Part shown: piece by piece, positions 1-9,084 of the stretch
Position numbering within the stretch: position 1 is the first letter of the stretch
How the letters are laid out: each line of letters begins with the position of its first letter
Assembly: GCF_900113065.1 (NCBI RefSeq)
Contig: NZ_FOOA01000012.1
Coordinates: forward strand, 62,001-126,000
Reading direction: 5' to 3'
Source: Aureimonas phyllosphaerae
GTDB taxonomy: Bacteria > Pseudomonadota > Alphaproteobacteria > Rhizobiales > Rhizobiaceae
Length of the DNA stretch: 64,000 nt
Program-made: the position numbers and the translations under genes
Notes under the pieces: generated by a model
Told to the model about the DNA's origin: nothing
The model's input: the letters and a program-made list of their open reading frames with translations, nothing else
Database searches by the model: none

Positions 1-535
1 GTTGGTTGAGGGTCAGGGCAGCGCTTACGTCGCACGCGCGTAGCAATTAAAAGTTCCGCGGAGTGCGGAGACGGCCCAAGGAGCGCTGCCTGGCGGGATC
101 AAGCTGCGTGTCGTGCCCTTGATACAGACTGGCAAGCGCGACTTGGCGACGTTCTGGTTCTGTACCGAGCACGTTCGGTGGCGCTCGCGCTTGGTCACCG
201 ATCGATCAGATTCCGTCCGACGAACCAATGCTGTCCGCATCGTTAATCGAAACGCTTTGGCAAACAGTCATCGGCCGGGCATTCGGCAACATCCGAAGGT
301 TAGAGGGGGTGATCGGTGCGGTTGCTACTCTTGGACACGTTTTATCCCGCCCCAGCGCTTGTTGCCCCATGCACGCGACGTACGTGCGGGATTGACGGAC
401 TTTCGCTACCAGATCGGCCAAGAGACAAACACGAACCAAGCGGAACAAGCCTTGCGCGACTTGGAGAACCAATTAGTCCTCGTCTGACGCATCCTGTAAC
501 GTTGCTCGATGCCGTAATTCCGAGCGCTCATCGAC
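1..535. other. Left edge, no recognisable gene
   Basis: Short open frames exist on both strands here, but none has a recognisable domain, a convincing ribosome binding site or a composition that separates it from noise. The stretch lies downstream of the caspase gene at the end of the conflict-system operon. It may be decayed mobile-element DNA, but I see no motif that proves it. Confidence 0.4.
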
Positions 536-1582
536 CTATGGCAGTTTTTGCATGGCATCGGCGATCATGTTTTTGATCGCATCGTTGTCGGGATGGTCGT
601 CGGCCACAGTGCGAAGCAACGTGATTAGCCGGAGGTCTCCTCCACCATCAATCCGACGCAAGGCCGAATGCCATTGTGACAGACCGTTCCCCGTGACGTT
701 CAGACGGGACAGATCCCCTCCCGAGCGCGACCAGATTTCATCCTGCGTAGGCCCGAGCGGATAAAGGGTTGCAAGAACCTTCTCGCGCTCGCCGCGCTGC
801 GCTGCATTCCCGACTTGGGTCGACTTCGCTCTTCGCGCGATAGGAAAGTTGCCGTCGATGTTTTCTGTACTGAGAACGGGATGTTGATCAGCGTGCCGCG
901 GCACCTCTTCGGCGACATGATGGAAGACATCAAGCAGGCGCACGAAACCGTCCGACCTGTCATGCGCGCGACCTCGCAAGGCGTCGAGGAGGGCGGTGGT
1001 GAACAGGCTGTTCCGCGCTCCTGGCAGGACCACGGACACTTCTTCCGCCCGGCAGGAGGACAACAATGCCCGTCCAGCTCCCCGGTTGAGATCATGGGGC
1101 ATTCCACCGATGCCCGTCGGGGCATGTGCGTCGCCTTTGCCGGCCGCAACGGCCGCGGCGTGGCAGGCGTCCAGCAGGACGACCTGTCGTAGAGAAGGGA
1201 TGGCGCCAAGCAGGTCCGACAGGTCCGTCGCGTCGAACGCGGAAGCGTCGAGGTCGGACATCGTGCTCTCGTAGGTGAGAAGCCAGCTGCGACTTCCGAT
1301 CGTCGTAACGTCACGATGACCGTGTCCCGAGAAGAAGAATAGGAAAGGGTCTTTGGCCGGCGCCGAGCTGGATGCGATCAACTCCCGTTGCATCGCATCG
1401 GTGGTCGCGGCTTCGTCGACCAGCAGCCTGACGTTCGCCGGCTCGAAGGCGCCGCGTTCTGGATCGACGAGCAGTGCCGCCAAGTCCTCGGCATCTGCTC
1501 GGACGGCCGTGGGCAGGGACCGAACGCTCTCGTAGCGTGAGATGCCGACGATCAGGGCACGCCCCCCGTGGGTGCCGCTCAT
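536..1582 (-). CDS. Caspase-like (peptidase C14) protease with C-terminal EAD1-like domain
   Basis: This 348-aa protein is a caspase-fold cysteine protease and the likely effector of the operon. The N-terminal two thirds begins with the RALIVGISRY strand. It carries the catalytic histidine in FFFSGHGH (around residue 87) and the catalytic cysteine in VLLDACHAAA (around residue 142). After about residue 255 a separate small domain follows with the pattern LYPLGPTQDEIW, SRSGGDLSRL, then a Trp and a conserved DDHPDN. This fits effector-associated domain 1 (EAD1), a death-like adaptor known from NTPase-centred bacterial conflict systems. The ATG overlaps the stop of the upstream GAP1 gene by 4 nt, so the two are translationally coupled. 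It is the last gene of the operon. The protease call is firm; the EAD1 call is by pattern. Confidence 0.9.
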   Translation of the reverse strand: MSGTHGGRALIVGISRYESVRSLPTAVRADAEDLAALLVDPERGAFEPANVRLLVDEAATTDAMQRELIASSSAPAKDPFLFFFSGHGHRDVTTIGSRSWLLTYESTMSDLDASAFDATDLSDLLGAIPSLRQVVLLDACHAAAVAAGKGDAHAPTGIGGMPHDLNRGAGRALLSSCRAEEVSVVLPGARNSLFTTALLDALRGRAHDRSDGFVRLLDVFHHVAEEVPRHADQHPVLSTENIDGNFPIARRAKSTQVGNAAQRGEREKVLATLYPLGPTQDEIWSRSGGDLSRLNVTGNGLSQWHSALRRIDGGGDLRLITLLRTVADDHPDNDAIKNMIADAMQKLP

Positions 1583-4056
1583 TTCTTGGTCCTGAACATG
1601 GGGTCCGACTTCATCCTGTTGAGCGCCCAGTTATGGGGATTGTCCCACGACATCACCTCGATCAAGCGATCGACGTCGATGGCTCCCCTGCCCCGCTCGG
1701 CAGCGGAGATCACGATCCTCCAAGCCTCTCGGCCGGTGTCGGCTTTCGGGATGTCCGCTTCTTTGCCCCCGGCACGGGTCCAGAGGCTGTCGGCTCCGGG
1801 GCCATAGCCGTAAAGCTCGAACGCGACCTCCTCGAGGATGCGCCATTTGTCCGAGACGCCGGGCGACTCGCCCAGTATGTTCAGGCGCCACCTCGTCAGG
1901 AACCCAAGCAGGTCCTTGATGTAGGAAAGGGCCGGACGCAGGTCGTCTCTGCTTCGGTCGTGGACAGCGTCGGCGATATCGACGGCGGCGCTTCTCCAGC
2001 CACGTGAAGCCACCAGTCGCCCAAGCCCGTTCGCGCTCTCGCGGTCGACCTGCCCACCCCGATCGACTAGCCGACCGAACCAGTTCCGGAACTCTCCTTC
2101 GCGCAACCGCGGAAGGGCTCGGAATGCCGTACAGCCGATTTCGGGCCGGGACAGGGCATGCTCGAGCAAGGGTTCGATCCGGCCGGGCGTCGCGACTGCG
2201 GCCGCAAGCTCTTCCTCCAACATTCCGCTGTCGTCGCCGTTTCCGACTGCCGCCACCCAAGCGTCGGCAGTGGCGGCGAGGTAGTCTGCTCTCGCAGTAC
2301 CGGGCAGATGTCTCCACAACTCCGCTCGCCGTGGGAACCACAGGACGTCGGCCAACGGAGTGGTGGCCAGCAAGTCGATCAACCCGTGCGCATCACCGCC
2401 TTGCGACAGCTCCGTCAGCAGACGATCCATCACCCGTCGGGGGTGCGCCGGTCCCTGCCAGGCTTCCTGATTGGCCTGAAGCACGAGGCTCCACAATGAC
2501 AGCCACCTTGGGTCGCCGGGATCCAGGGATTTCAGAAGGGCAGGTTGTGCAGCCGCCTCCTTCGCGCCCATTCCCGTCAGGGTCTCGTTGTCGTGGCGCA
2601 GAGCGGCGGACAGGATTTGCTGTGGCGTGGCCTTGGAGGCCGAGAGCCGCAGGGATTCGACGTTGTATTCTCCGTCCGCCAGATGCCGATCCATGGCATC
2701 GTCCGGGGTGAACGCGATCGCACATACCGATGCGTGCAGCTGTGGCATCTTCGCCCTCACGGCAGAGGTGAGAAGAAGCTCCGCCCTGTCCATCTCCAAT
2801 CGGACAGGCGGTCGCGATGACAGGGTCACGTCCAGTTTCGCGGGGCGCGAGACGGACATGAGGTCCGCGAGCAGGCCCGGCCGTTCCGCGAGCGCGCGCC
2901 AAGTGGCAGAAACCACCTCGCTGCCGGGATCGGACCACGCCGCCTTCAGCCCGTCCGCTACGGCCTTTCGCCAGGAAGCAACCGGTGCGTTGGTGGCCGA
3001 CGACACCGCATCGGCGATCGTAAGGGCCGTCATGGAACCGTCGCGCTCTTTCCAGATCCCGTCCGCTGCCCAGGAGGACAGCCCGGACCAGAACGGGGCA
3101 GGATCAGCAAAGGCCGCCAAGTCTAGGTTGCGGGCCATCCTCGCCTCCTGACAGCCCGCTGCCATGAAGGCCGTTGCGGCACGCGTCACCAAGGCTTGTT
3201 TGACGTCGGCACCGACCTTCGGATCAGCCGCAAGGCTGGCAGCCATGCGCATGGCATCTATCAGGTCTGTCAGTTCGGTTCCGGAACTTGCAGCGACTGC
3301 GACTTCCGCCAATACGGCCGTCGATCGGAGGGAAGCTCCGCCGGCAGCCAAGCTTCCCACCAGCGGACGAATGGACCCGGCGCCGTGCGCCCCCATCAAG
3401 ATGTCGAGGGCCAGCCTGTTCTCGGGATCGTCACCGTCGCGAGCTATTCGGTAGCCCGACCACCGACCAAGCAATTTCGCGGGAGTGCAAGCGATGTCCG
3501 GTGGATCGGAAAGCACGTCCTGTGGTGAGAATGCGAGCCGGAAGGAGAGCTGCGCGCGGGCAGCCGGCCAAAGATTGCGCCAGATCCCCGCAATGGCGTC
3601 GCCGAAGCCGTCCTGGCCGGGCCAGACCACCGGACCGTCGGAATCCTTCAGGAGCGCCTGCGAAAGCCCGAGATGGGCCGAAGGTGTGGTACCCTCCGGC
3701 CATACGAGGTCGGTCGGCTCGTCTTTGGACCGTCCAAGGGACTCGAGCAACGCAAGGAGCCCCGTGATGTTCTCCTGCTGCGACGCGAGTTCTAGCGGGA
3801 TCAGGAATGCGCGGGAGAACACCATATGGCGAGGGGCATCAGGATCCTGCGCTGTTCTCGAAAGCACGTAATGTTCGCCATCAGCAAAGCCGCTGAGATA
3901 TGGCGTCCATTCGGCATAAGGCGGCGGAGACCCTCGCAGGTCCATCTTCGCGGCCAGTCTCCGAGCTCCGACAGCCGCTGGGCTTGCACCCAGCAGGTCG
4001 TGTCCGCGATTGCGCTCGCCAAAGATGGCGTGGCCAATGATCGGGGGCAAAGTCAC
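1579..4056 (-). CDS. GTPase-associated protein 1 (GAP1-like)
   Basis: This 825-aa protein starts with a GAP1-N2-like domain. The HAIFGERNRGHDLLGAS segment near residue 8 and the PYLSGFADGEHYVLSRT and HMVFSRAFLIP segments that follow are characteristic. The rest is a long, mostly helical region without a recognised enzyme motif. In the family, GAP1 proteins accompany conflict-system GTPases and probably couple GTP-dependent sensing to effectors. I chose the GTG at 4056 because it overlaps the stop of the upstream GTPase gene (GTGA, 4 nt) and places the conserved motif at the N-terminus. The frame is open 267 nt further upstream, but that part lies antiparallel-free inside the GTPase gene and has no homologous look. 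The stop overlaps the caspase start by 4 nt. Confidence 0.85.
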   Translation of the reverse strand: MTLPPIIGHAIFGERNRGHDLLGASPAAVGARRLAAKMDLRGSPPPYAEWTPYLSGFADGEHYVLSRTAQDPDAPRHMVFSRAFLIPLELASQQENITGLLALLESLGRSKDEPTDLVWPEGTTPSAHLGLSQALLKDSDGPVVWPGQDGFGDAIAGIWRNLWPAARAQLSFRLAFSPQDVLSDPPDIACTPAKLLGRWSGYRIARDGDDPENRLALDILMGAHGAGSIRPLVGSLAAGGASLRSTAVLAEVAVAASSGTELTDLIDAMRMAASLAADPKVGADVKQALVTRAATAFMAAGCQEARMARNLDLAAFADPAPFWSGLSSWAADGIWKERDGSMTALTIADAVSSATNAPVASWRKAVADGLKAAWSDPGSEVVSATWRALAERPGLLADLMSVSRPAKLDVTLSSRPPVRLEMDRAELLLTSAVRAKMPQLHASVCAIAFTPDDAMDRHLADGEYNVESLRLSASKATPQQILSAALRHDNETLTGMGAKEAAAQPALLKSLDPGDPRWLSLWSLVLQANQEAWQGPAHPRRVMDRLLTELSQGGDAHGLIDLLATTPLADVLWFPRRAELWRHLPGTARADYLAATADAWVAAVGNGDDSGMLEEELAAAVATPGRIEPLLEHALSRPEIGCTAFRALPRLREGEFRNWFGRLVDRGGQVDRESANGLGRLVASRGWRSAAVDIADAVHDRSRDDLRPALSYIKDLLGFLTRWRLNILGESPGVSDKWRILEEVAFELYGYGPGADSLWTRAGGKEADIPKADTGREAWRIVISAAERGRGAIDVDRLIEVMSWDNPHNWALNRMKSDPMFRTKK

Positions 4057-4880
4057 GTAAAGGCTCGGACGGCGAGCGTCAGGTCCGGGTCCTGGCAACC
4101 GTCCTCCAAGACGACATAGCCGAAACTCTCCGGCCCGCGATCGATGTAATCCTCGTCCGCCACTTGGTCGCTCAACGGCCTGCCGAGCGCGGACAGGCCC
4201 ATGACGTGCAACGAGCCGGGCAACCAGTTGGCTTCGACGAAAGCGGATACCATCGGCAGACGCGAGAGCAGAACCTGGCGAGGTGCGGACGCGATCTGAG
4301 CCGGGGGTAACTCGTCCCAACACGAGAGCAGCAACAGCAGTATGGGCTCGGCAACCCTAGCCAGAGAGCCTGTCCGCCTTACGAACATCAACCATTGCAA
4401 AAGGTCGACGATGCCGGCTTGCTGCGAGATGGAGAACGTCCTTTCGCCCGCGACGTCGCCGCTGGCGGGTCCGAGCGGTCGGCTGAAGACGTCGTCGCTC
4501 AACTGGGCGTTGCCGATCCTTATCATCACGATCCAACCGGATGCGGAGTTCACACGTTCGGTCCAGGCACGCGGAAGACGGCGATCGGTCTTGATGGTCG
4601 AGAGTTGCTCGCCTCCATAGTCCGGCCAGACGAGATCCATTCGGTTGCCGTCCCGATCGCCGACCGGCCAACAGCTTTCGACATACAGGTCGCGCGAGGT
4701 GTGGGGCGCCGACAACCCGCGGTTCAGGCTCGCGACCACCGCCTCGAACGGCTGAAGCGTCGGGGCTGCCCCGACCATGCGCAACGCTCCGGCCTCTTGG
4801 TTCAGGCGACCGAGCAACTGGGCGCCGAAGTGACTCTTGCCCACGTCCGATTCACCGAGAAGCAGCACGGATCTCGTCAT
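4053..4880 (-). CDS. P-loop GTPase of the GAP1 system (second GTPase)
   Basis: This 275-aa P-loop protein has its Walker A sequence GESDVGKS at residues 8-15. It has a DLVWPDYGGEQ segment as the probable Walker B/switch II, and LLLLSCWDEL in the place where the base-specificity (NKxD) motif is expected. The last is a degenerate form, with Trp-Asp in place of Lys-x-Asp. It is preceded and followed by 4-nt overlaps with the first GTPase and GAP1. In this system class the GTPase is thought to act as a switch that responds to an invasion signal and controls the effector. Function here is inferred from the motifs and the neighbourhood. Confidence 0.85.
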   Translation of the reverse strand: MTRSVLLLGESDVGKSHFGAQLLGRLNQEAGALRMVGAAPTLQPFEAVVASLNRGLSAPHTSRDLYVESCWPVGDRDGNRMDLVWPDYGGEQLSTIKTDRRLPRAWTERVNSASGWIVMIRIGNAQLSDDVFSRPLGPASGDVAGERTFSISQQAGIVDLLQWLMFVRRTGSLARVAEPILLLLLSCWDELPPAQIASAPRQVLLSRLPMVSAFVEANWLPGSLHVMGLSALGRPLSDQVADEDYIDRGPESFGYVVLEDGCQDPDLTLAVRAFT

Positions 4881-5836
4881 GTCCGTGCTCCCACCAGGAA
4901 AAACGGATCATCGCAGCTGACACCCGAGCGGGGGATGTCGAACCCGCGGGCGGTCCGCTCGAAGCTCCAGCCGAGCAAGTCGAGCATCGACTCGGCTGCG
5001 TCATGTCGTATGTCGCCGATGCTGAAGTCGCTGACGCTCGTCCTGAATCGTGCGGCCTCCGGCGCGGCAAGCCTCATCGCTCCCCAGATCGCATCCCGTA
5101 TCCCCGCAGACACCTCCACGTCCGCCTTCGCCCAGACAAGTGCGACCGGCCTGCCGCGTCTTACTGAACCCAGTCGCCGAATGAGTTGGACAAGATCGTT
5201 GCGAGCTTCCCCACGAGACCGGCCCGCCAACGCTTCGCAGTCGGCTACGACCACGAACGCCGAGGCGCGATCGGCCAGCCAGCGCGCCCCCTCCGCATCC
5301 GGTGCGTTCTCGTCGACCGCCCACCGGTGAAACCACTCGCCAGGCGCGTCCGCGAACAGGTAGTCGACGGGCATCCGATCGGCTTCGCGGAACGCCAGGT
5401 GAAGAAGGCCCGGCCGGCGTCCGGCGCCGGAAGAAGTGTGTGGCGGGAACCCGGGCGCGCCCCCGTTCCAGCGCAACGCGTGAGCGACGGCTTCCCAGCC
5501 TTCGAGCGAGTAGCTGCCCGCGAAGAGCGCCTCGCCTGCCCGCCCCGATCTGCCGACCAGCTGATACCATGAACCGAGGATGGTCGTCTTTCCGGCGTTG
5601 TGCGGTCCGACCAACGCAACCAGTTTCGGCTCGCCGCGCGAAGCCAGAAATGGAAGATCGGTCGTTCCCAACGCGGCTCCCGACCACGGCAGGCGGGTTT
5701 CGTCCTCCCTTGGGGCTGGGCTACGGGCCTTGGGCGCGCCCGCGTCCCTCCAATTCGGGCACTCCTCGAGCTCGAGCTCGCCCATGCGGCAGCTCACCCC
5801 GGGCGCGTTGCATTTCGGGTCGGAGCAAGTTTTCAT
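4877..5836 (-). CDS. GTPase with N-terminal cysteine cluster (first GTPase of the GAP1 system)
   Basis: This 319-aa GTPase is distinct from its downstream neighbour. The N-terminus holds four cysteines spaced C4, C8, C15 and C25, which suggests a small metal-binding knuckle. It is followed by a linker and the P-loop GPHNAGKT near residue 77. A DAPGEW segment is the likely G3 motif and WAKAD the G4 (NKxD-type) motif. I placed the start at 5836: this ATG overlaps the GASH stop by 4 nt and keeps the cysteine cluster. The frame is open 72 nt further upstream, but inside the GASH gene. Two paralogous switch GTPases in tandem suggest they act together, perhaps as a heterodimer (inference). Confidence 0.85.
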   Translation of the reverse strand: MKTCSDPKCNAPGVSCRMGELELEECPNWRDAGAPKARSPAPREDETRLPWSGAALGTTDLPFLASRGEPKLVALVGPHNAGKTTILGSWYQLVGRSGRAGEALFAGSYSLEGWEAVAHALRWNGGAPGFPPHTSSGAGRRPGLLHLAFREADRMPVDYLFADAPGEWFHRWAVDENAPDAEGARWLADRASAFVVVADCEALAGRSRGEARNDLVQLIRRLGSVRRGRPVALVWAKADVEVSAGIRDAIWGAMRLAAPEAARFRTSVSDFSIGDIRHDAAESMLDLLGWSFERTARGFDIPRSGVSCDDPFFLVGART

Positions 5837-7134
5837 CGTCGAAGGGACTTCACGCGTTTGGCAACTCTGGGCGTCGCGGCGGCGGCCTGCTGCTCCCGAA
5901 ACAGCCACAGGGCGAACCCAATGGGCGTCATGGACGTGTCCGCCTCCAGCCCCGTGCGCACTGCCAGAACGCCTGCGTCGATCCGAACTTCACCCGCGAT
6001 CAAAGAGGCCAGCGTGGTGCGTCCCGGAGAGGCGTGCATGGGCGCCATTGCCCCCCTGCACGCCTCTCCGGCAGGACTGGCGTCCGCTTGTACCGCAGCC
6101 GCCATCTCGACGAGCGAAAGCGACGTAGTCATTGCGTCAGGATCGATGCGTCGCACCGCCTCCGTGACGAAGTGCTCGGCCATGCGAGGAGCGAATGCTC
6201 CCGTCAGTGCGGAGGCATCGACTGACGCCAATGCAGCCGCGATCGCCGGATTCAACTCCCGGTAGGATAGCCCGCTCGACGGCGAGAATAGTGCCTCCTT
6301 CCACCAGAGTAGCCGGGATCGGCGTTCGAGGACATGAACGGTGGCCTGGGTCGAATGCGCGAGTCCTTGTGCGAAGTCCTGGAGCGCCGTGCCAATCGAA
6401 CTCGAAGTTTGAACGGTATCGAGCGTTTTAGCGAACCTAGCCACGACTGCGTCGATCACGTCAGCTATCCCATCCACCGCGATGGGAGTGAATGCATGGG
6501 ACCATGATTGCCCCGAGTTCGGCCAGTACGGGTTGGCGCCCTTCAGCGCGCTGCCCTCCTCGTCGTTGGGTCCAACCGCGGCGGCCATCTTTCCTTTGAG
6601 GAAATCTCGGTTCACGATTGGGACCGCGATCGGTTGATGTTCGGGTACCTGGAACCGCGGGGCCGTCAACCCCTCGGACGGCAGCCCCCACTCCCTCGTC
6701 GCCCGTTCTTCGAGACGACTTTCGGCGGCCGAGACGAGTTCGATCCACACGGCCTTGTCGGTCCGGCTTCCCAGATGGGGCAACAGGTTCCGGCTCGTTG
6801 CGGAGATTGCAGCCGCCGACCCGTCGTTGCCGACGACGTCAGCGAGGGCTTGCAGGATGATCGCACGGGCGACAGTAGGAAGCTGCTCGTCGGAGAATGC
6901 GCCGGCATAGCTCTTCCAGCGCTTCCCAAGTATCGCAACCGCTTCCCTGACGATCGGCTCGTCCGGGCCAACCTCCCGGTCGATTCCGACCATCGTGAAG
7001 GATGCGACCCGTTCCGGCGAGGACTTAAGTGTTCCGCTCAGGTCCGTAGCGGCCTCCCGAAGGCGTTCGAGCCGTGCGTCGTCGGCCGACACGTCGAACA
7101 GCCGGGCGTTGAGGAAGCTCTGCAATACATTCAC
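5833..7134 (-). CDS. GASH-type (GTPase-associated system helical) protein
   Basis: This 433-aa, almost entirely alpha-helical protein has no signal peptide, no transmembrane segment and no catalytic motif. Its position directly before the two GTPases and GAP1, its length and its MNVLQSFLNARLFDVS start fit the GASH family defined in GTPase-centred conflict systems, where it is a constant partner of unknown biochemical role. The GTG start at 7134 overlaps the stop of the preceding 71-aa frame (GTGA), and the stop overlaps the ATG of the first GTPase. The family call rests on context and general look more than on a sharp motif. Confidence 0.7.
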   Translation of the reverse strand: MNVLQSFLNARLFDVSADDARLERLREAATDLSGTLKSSPERVASFTMVGIDREVGPDEPIVREAVAILGKRWKSYAGAFSDEQLPTVARAIILQALADVVGNDGSAAAISATSRNLLPHLGSRTDKAVWIELVSAAESRLEERATREWGLPSEGLTAPRFQVPEHQPIAVPIVNRDFLKGKMAAAVGPNDEEGSALKGANPYWPNSGQSWSHAFTPIAVDGIADVIDAVVARFAKTLDTVQTSSSIGTALQDFAQGLAHSTQATVHVLERRSRLLWWKEALFSPSSGLSYRELNPAIAAALASVDASALTGAFAPRMAEHFVTEAVRRIDPDAMTTSLSLVEMAAAVQADASPAGEACRGAMAPMHASPGRTTLASLIAGEVRIDAGVLAVRTGLEADTSMTPIGFALWLFREQQAAAATPRVAKRVKSLRR

Positions 7135-7346
7135 TCGTGCATGCCTCGCATGATTTGCTTAACGCCGTGGATCACGCGGCCCGACGACGCATCCGTGGAT
7201 GGCGTCGTCTGCCCGGTGGCGCCAGTTAATGGGTTTGGTTTCAGTTCTTCGGGTGGACCGAGCCGACCGACCTGCCGCGATGACCGCAACGCATCGGAAC
7301 GCCTGGGGCGCGGGCCGTCAAGCGGCAAGTTCCCAATATTCACCAT
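7131..7346 (-). CDS. Possible 71-aa low-complexity linker protein
   Basis: This frame spans the only gap in the operon. Its ATG (7346) lies inside the end of the hydrolase gene, with AAGG six bases upstream, and its stop overlaps the GASH start codon as GTGA. That geometry is what a real, translationally coupled small gene would show. The product is rich in Pro, Gly, Arg and Ser, predicted disordered and without recognised homology. Alternatively it is chance and the 180 bases are a spacer. I keep it because every other junction of the operon is coupled in the same way. Confidence 0.4.
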   Translation of the reverse strand: MVNIGNLPLDGPRPRRSDALRSSRQVGRLGPPEELKPNPLTGATGQTTPSTDASSGRVIHGVKQIMRGMHE

Positions 7347-8778
7347 CGGTTGCCTTGAGGCGCCGCAATCCCGCCCGACGGCCGGGTTCCAGTTCCGAGA
7401 CGATCAGCTGGTGGATGTCCATGAGAACGGGGCGACAGCCTGCGACGTATCCGTGCCCCAGATACGACAGGTCGACCTTGCTGACGCTTACGGTGTCGAT
7501 TCCGGGCTCGATCGTAAGCGGCGGCTCGAAACCTACCCTGGCTGCGGCATGCACGAAGCGAGACGACCGGACCGCCAGATCCTTGGAGGAGACGTAAAGC
7601 GTCGTCCGAGCCGCGAGCGAGGGGTAGGCCCTGGACAGCATGGCGAAGGTGCGGCGGTCGACGTCGGGCGCGGCGAGGATGATCTGGCCGAAGGACTTGC
7701 CGGACAGTCTCGCGGCATTGGTTGCAATCCGGTCCATAGCCCTGATGAGGCCCCGGTTGCCCATGCTGTGGGCTATGAAGTGGACCCTGCGCGCCCCGGA
7801 GCGCGACGCGAACGCCTCCAGAAATTCGGTGATCTGCTTCTCGCTCGCCTCGATAGACGCCTCGTCTGCCGAATACGCATGAACGCGTCCCCGTGACGGC
7901 CAGCTGAAGAAGGCCATTACCCCCGGCAGATTGAGGTCGGCCCCGATCTGGGCACAACGGACCGCCGCATCTTCGAAGGACACATTGTATCCGTGCAGGA
8001 ACACGATCGCGTCGGAGGGTTGGATGCTTCCTTCGACCAGTCGAGCCCGGATGTCCTTCCAGAAGCCCTCGATGTCCATGGCGACGACCGAAGCCAAGGA
8101 GAGAGGGCGCTCCCCGAACACGATGCGGCGCCACCACGGCGGCTGGCCCTCCCCGATCCTGTGGGTACGAGGGATCGTCACACCGCATCTGCCCACTGTC
8201 GTCGTTGTGCTGGTTTCGCCTGAGAAGCCGAGCACCGCGCCGTTCTCGACGATCGGGGCGCGGTTGGTGCCGAACCATACCTCGTAGACGCGCTCTCCCC
8301 CGGCAGTCGTATCGGACGACTTCCTGGAGAAATTGATCAGATCGTCCCGGGCGCGGGTTCGCGCGACGGCCGTACGGAGCCGCTGGATCCCGCGGCGCAG
8401 GCTTTCCGTCAGCCGGAGGCGGAGCGGCTCCGAAAGACCGAGATCAGCGGGATCGCCGACCAGGTCGAGCAAATCCTCCTCCCTTTCGATCGCGAACTCC
8501 GCCGCGAAGGCCATCCCCCGCTCGGCGGCGACCCTCGCTTCTTCCTCCACGACCGAGTACCCGGTGGTGTCGAGATCGGCACGTCCGAGTTGCTCCCTTA
8601 GGGCCTCGTCCGGGTGATCCGAAAGAATCTCGCCGGCCAATTGCGAGCGCTCTTCTGAAAGGGCCCTGAACACCGGAGCGACGAAGCCACGCAAGGATCC
8701 CGAAAGGAGTCCGTAACGGTAAGCAGACTCGACAAGATTGTTTATCAGCAGGCGACGCCAAAGCAGAGCCTCGTCCAT
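7318..8778 (-). CDS. Alpha/beta hydrolase (DUF900-like), predicted second effector
   Basis: This 486-aa protein is the first gene of the conflict operon. Residues 1-150 are helical and may be an adaptor region. From about residue 165 a DUF900-type serine hydrolase follows: VWFGTNRAP entry strand, IVFLHGYNVSFEDA oxyanion region, FFSWPS, and the nucleophile elbow FIAHSMGN. A late GHGY His is a candidate for the third catalytic residue. No signal peptide is present, so it acts in the cytoplasm. Such hydrolases are found as lipase- or esterase-like effectors in bacterial conflict systems. The ATG at 8778 has AAAGGGG eight bases upstream and a sigma70-type promoter in front. Confidence 0.85.
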   Translation of the reverse strand: MDEALLWRRLLINNLVESAYRYGLLSGSLRGFVAPVFRALSEERSQLAGEILSDHPDEALREQLGRADLDTTGYSVVEEEARVAAERGMAFAAEFAIEREEDLLDLVGDPADLGLSEPLRLRLTESLRRGIQRLRTAVARTRARDDLINFSRKSSDTTAGGERVYEVWFGTNRAPIVENGAVLGFSGETSTTTTVGRCGVTIPRTHRIGEGQPPWWRRIVFGERPLSLASVVAMDIEGFWKDIRARLVEGSIQPSDAIVFLHGYNVSFEDAAVRCAQIGADLNLPGVMAFFSWPSRGRVHAYSADEASIEASEKQITEFLEAFASRSGARRVHFIAHSMGNRGLIRAMDRIATNAARLSGKSFGQIILAAPDVDRRTFAMLSRAYPSLAARTTLYVSSKDLAVRSSRFVHAAARVGFEPPLTIEPGIDTVSVSKVDLSYLGHGYVAGCRPVLMDIHQLIVSELEPGRRAGLRRLKATDGEYWELAA

Positions 8779-8802
8779 TCACTGACCCCTTTCGTTGTTA
8801 GG

Positions 8803-8830
8803 ATGATAGCCGGCGTCGATCGACCGTCAA
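8803..8830 (-). promoter_or_regulatory. Predicted sigma70 promoter of the GAP1/caspase operon
   Basis: On the minus strand TTGACG and TATCAT are separated by 16 bp. They lie about 25 nt upstream of the hydrolase ATG, which has its own strong AAAGGGG ribosome binding site. The predicted leader is very short (about 15-20 nt). No further promoter is visible inside the operon, so all six or seven genes probably depend on this one. Confidence 0.5.
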
Positions 8831-9084
8831 CGAACACCGCCGGCGGCACAGCTTCTCTTCGACGCACCGCCGGGACGTCAAAGACTGAGCGTCGGGCATT
8901 GGTAACGTTCGACCGGGAAAACCGATCGGTGACTGTTGGACGACTCACGGCGACGGCGAGCGGTCCGGCACGTTCCCGGAATGGCTTAGGATGCGAGACC
9001 CGCTGACGTGCCTCTCCGAATTTCCGCCACGGATGGATAGAGTCCGCCCAACGACAGAGGACGGCCGCCAACCAGCGCTGGAGA

